64,000 nt of DNA, from the NCBI RefSeq assembly GCF_900143075.1, contig NZ_FRCY01000019.1, positions 1 through 64,000 of the forward strand, written 5' to 3'. The notes beneath the pieces were generated by a model. The model did no database searches and was not told the origin of the DNA. It saw only the letters and a program-made list of their open reading frames with translations. Of this stretch, positions 63,040 to 64,000 are shown piece after piece (the first letter of the stretch is position 1; each line of letters opens with the position of its first letter). The translations under genes were made by a program, and so were the position numbers. The stretch is from Cyclobacterium lianum (lineage in GTDB: Bacteria; Bacteroidota; Bacteroidia; Cytophagales; Cyclobacteriaceae).

Positions 63040-63240
63040 ATGGACAAAAAACTAAAGCGAACGAATAGCGACAAGATGATCGCCGGAGTATGTGGCGGTC
63101 TGGCAAAATATCTTGGCTGGGAAGCCGACAAATTGAGAATTGTGTATGTTCTGGTATCCATCTTAAGCGCCGCCTTCCCAGGCCTGCTGGTATATCTGAT
63201 CCTGTGGTTTGTCATGCCAGAGGACGATGCACTGGATTAA
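63040..63240 (+). CDS. PspC-domain membrane protein
   Basis: A 66-residue protein with the PspC signature: KRTNSDKMIAGVCGGLAKYLG at the N-terminus, then DKLRIVYVLVSILSAAFPGLLVYLILWFVMPE with one or two TM segments. PspC proteins link envelope stress sensing to gene control. It has no Psp partners nearby. It is alone in its strand segment, before the MsrA gene. Confidence 0.93.
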   Translation: MDKKLKRTNSDKMIAGVCGGLAKYLGWEADKLRIVYVLVSILSAAFPGLLVYLILWFVMPEDDALD

Positions 63241-63319
63241 GCGTCCTAATTACCAGGACATTGTGAATTTCCCTGAACATCTGTGGCTATTTCAGCGTTT
63301 TTCAAATTAGATTAAAAAA

Positions 63320-64000
63320 ATGCAAACCATGAGAGAAAGTATCAGATATGCATCAGTTCTTTTGCTCTTCCTGTTTTCCTTTTCGGGCTGCAATGCCTCA
63401 GATAATTCGGATACAGATGGAGCTGAGGCGGAAGATCCGCTAAAGGATTATCAGGGAAGAACAGAAAAAGCGACGTTTGCGGGAGGCTGTTTTTGGTGTG
63501 TAGAGGCACCATACGAGGGTATTGACGGTATTTTATCGGTGGTATCGGGATATGCGGGAGGAAAAGAAAAGAACCCTACTTATTCCCAGGTATCCTCCGG
63601 ACAGACCAGTCACAAGGAGGCGGTGCAGGTTACCTTTGATCCGGATGTGATCAGTTACACTGAAATCATCGATATTTTCTGGAAACTCTATGATCCTACA
63701 GATGAAGGAGGGAGTTTTTACGACAGGGGTAGCCAGTATGAGTCAGCTATTTTTTACCACAGCAAGGAACAACAATCTGTTGCTGAAAATGCTAAAAAGG
63801 AACTCGATCAATCCGGCAAATTCGACAAGCCTATTGTCACGCCCATCATTAAGTATACGAATTTTTATCCTGCCGAAGCCTATCACCAGGATTATTACCG
63901 GAAAAATCCAAAGGAATACAAAGCCTACCGGACCGGATCCGGACGCGACAGGTTTATCCGGGCGCATTGGGAGGTACCCTCTCCAGAGAAATACAAAAGT
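63320..64000 (+). CDS. msrA: Peptide methionine (S)-sulfoxide reductase lipoprotein (cut by window edge)
   Basis: The frame opens at ATG 63320 and runs off the right edge (227 codons visible). A lipobox near residue 24 (SFSGCNAS) gives envelope export. The MsrA catalytic motif is FAGGCFWCVEAPYEGIDG, with the reactive Cys first in CFWC, followed by GYAGGKEKNPTYSQVSSG and YHQDYYRKNP. It repairs oxidised methionine in the periplasm. The frame continues past the usual MsrA end with HWEVPSPEKYKS, so an extra C-terminal part such as MsrB is possible. Confidence 0.93.
   Translation, partial: MQTMRESIRYASVLLLFLFSFSGCNASDNSDTDGAEAEDPLKDYQGRTEKATFAGGCFWCVEAPYEGIDGILSVVSGYAGGKEKNPTYSQVSSGQTSHKEAVQVTFDPDVISYTEIIDIFWKLYDPTDEGGSFYDRGSQYESAIFYHSKEQQSVAENAKKELDQSGKFDKPIVTPIIKYTNFYPAEAYHQDYYRKNPKEYKAYRTGSGRDRFIRAHWEVPSPEKYKS

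Overview
The window is a typical chromosome segment of a Bacteroidota bacterium, probably of the Cytophagales/Cyclobacteriaceae type. The evidence is two SusC/SusD pairs, a hybrid two-component (propeller-kinase-receiver-AraC) regulator, DUF3823, many short-lipobox lipoproteins and glycoside hydrolases beside transporters. This placement is inferred from gene families, not from a phylogenetic marker. No rRNA, tRNA or CRISPR array was seen.

Region 1 (1-20.7 kb). A transposase fragment runs off the left edge. Next come a GntR/FCD regulator and a long minus-strand locus: SusC, SusD and DUF3823; then, after a strong hairpin terminator, a blue-copper protein, an FG-GAP protein, a large propeller protein, a 56-residue small ORF, a DUF5060-type glycosidase, a second glycosidase-like protein and an unknown beta-rich protein. 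The last four genes are tightly coupled and encode a beta-decarboxylating dehydrogenase, a cyclase-family hydrolase, a DUF1537 acid-sugar kinase and a Gfo/Idh/MocA dehydrogenase. Together they look like a polysaccharide utilisation locus that ends in a route from an acid sugar to triose phosphate. Near-identical palindromes lie upstream of gntR and upstream of susC.

Region 2 (20.9-23.3 kb, minus strand) is a three-gene lipolytic cluster: lipoprotein, patatin and SGNH hydrolase.

Region 3 (23.6-37.4 kb) is a complete assimilatory nitrate/nitrite island: NarK-type transporter, a single-chain nitrate reductase fused to FAD and [2Fe-2S] modules, a rubredoxin-tailed protein, a small conserved protein, uroporphyrinogen-III methyltransferase (siroheme), NirB, NirD, and a NarX/NarL-like pair. 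TACGTA-centred elements, two of them with 7-2-7 geometry, precede narK, nirB and the sensor kinase, so the pair probably controls the island.

Region 4 (37.4-45.0 kb, minus strand) is an unusual operon-like run: an FAD oxidoreductase, a membrane polyferredoxin, two GT2 glycosyltransferases, a lipoprotein and a GT-C mannosyltransferase-like protein. A PAS histidine kinase (45.3-46.4 kb) and a 1.2 kb repeat-rich stretch follow.

Region 5 (47.5-62.2 kb) is a sialic acid utilisation locus: sialidase, a fused NanM-like Kelch/sodium-solute symporter, NanA, SusD and SusC on the minus strand, and a divergent hybrid two-component regulator. Three direct repeats lie in the divergent promoter region. The right edge holds a coiled-coil lipoprotein, a PspC-domain protein and a lipoprotein MsrA cut by the window end.
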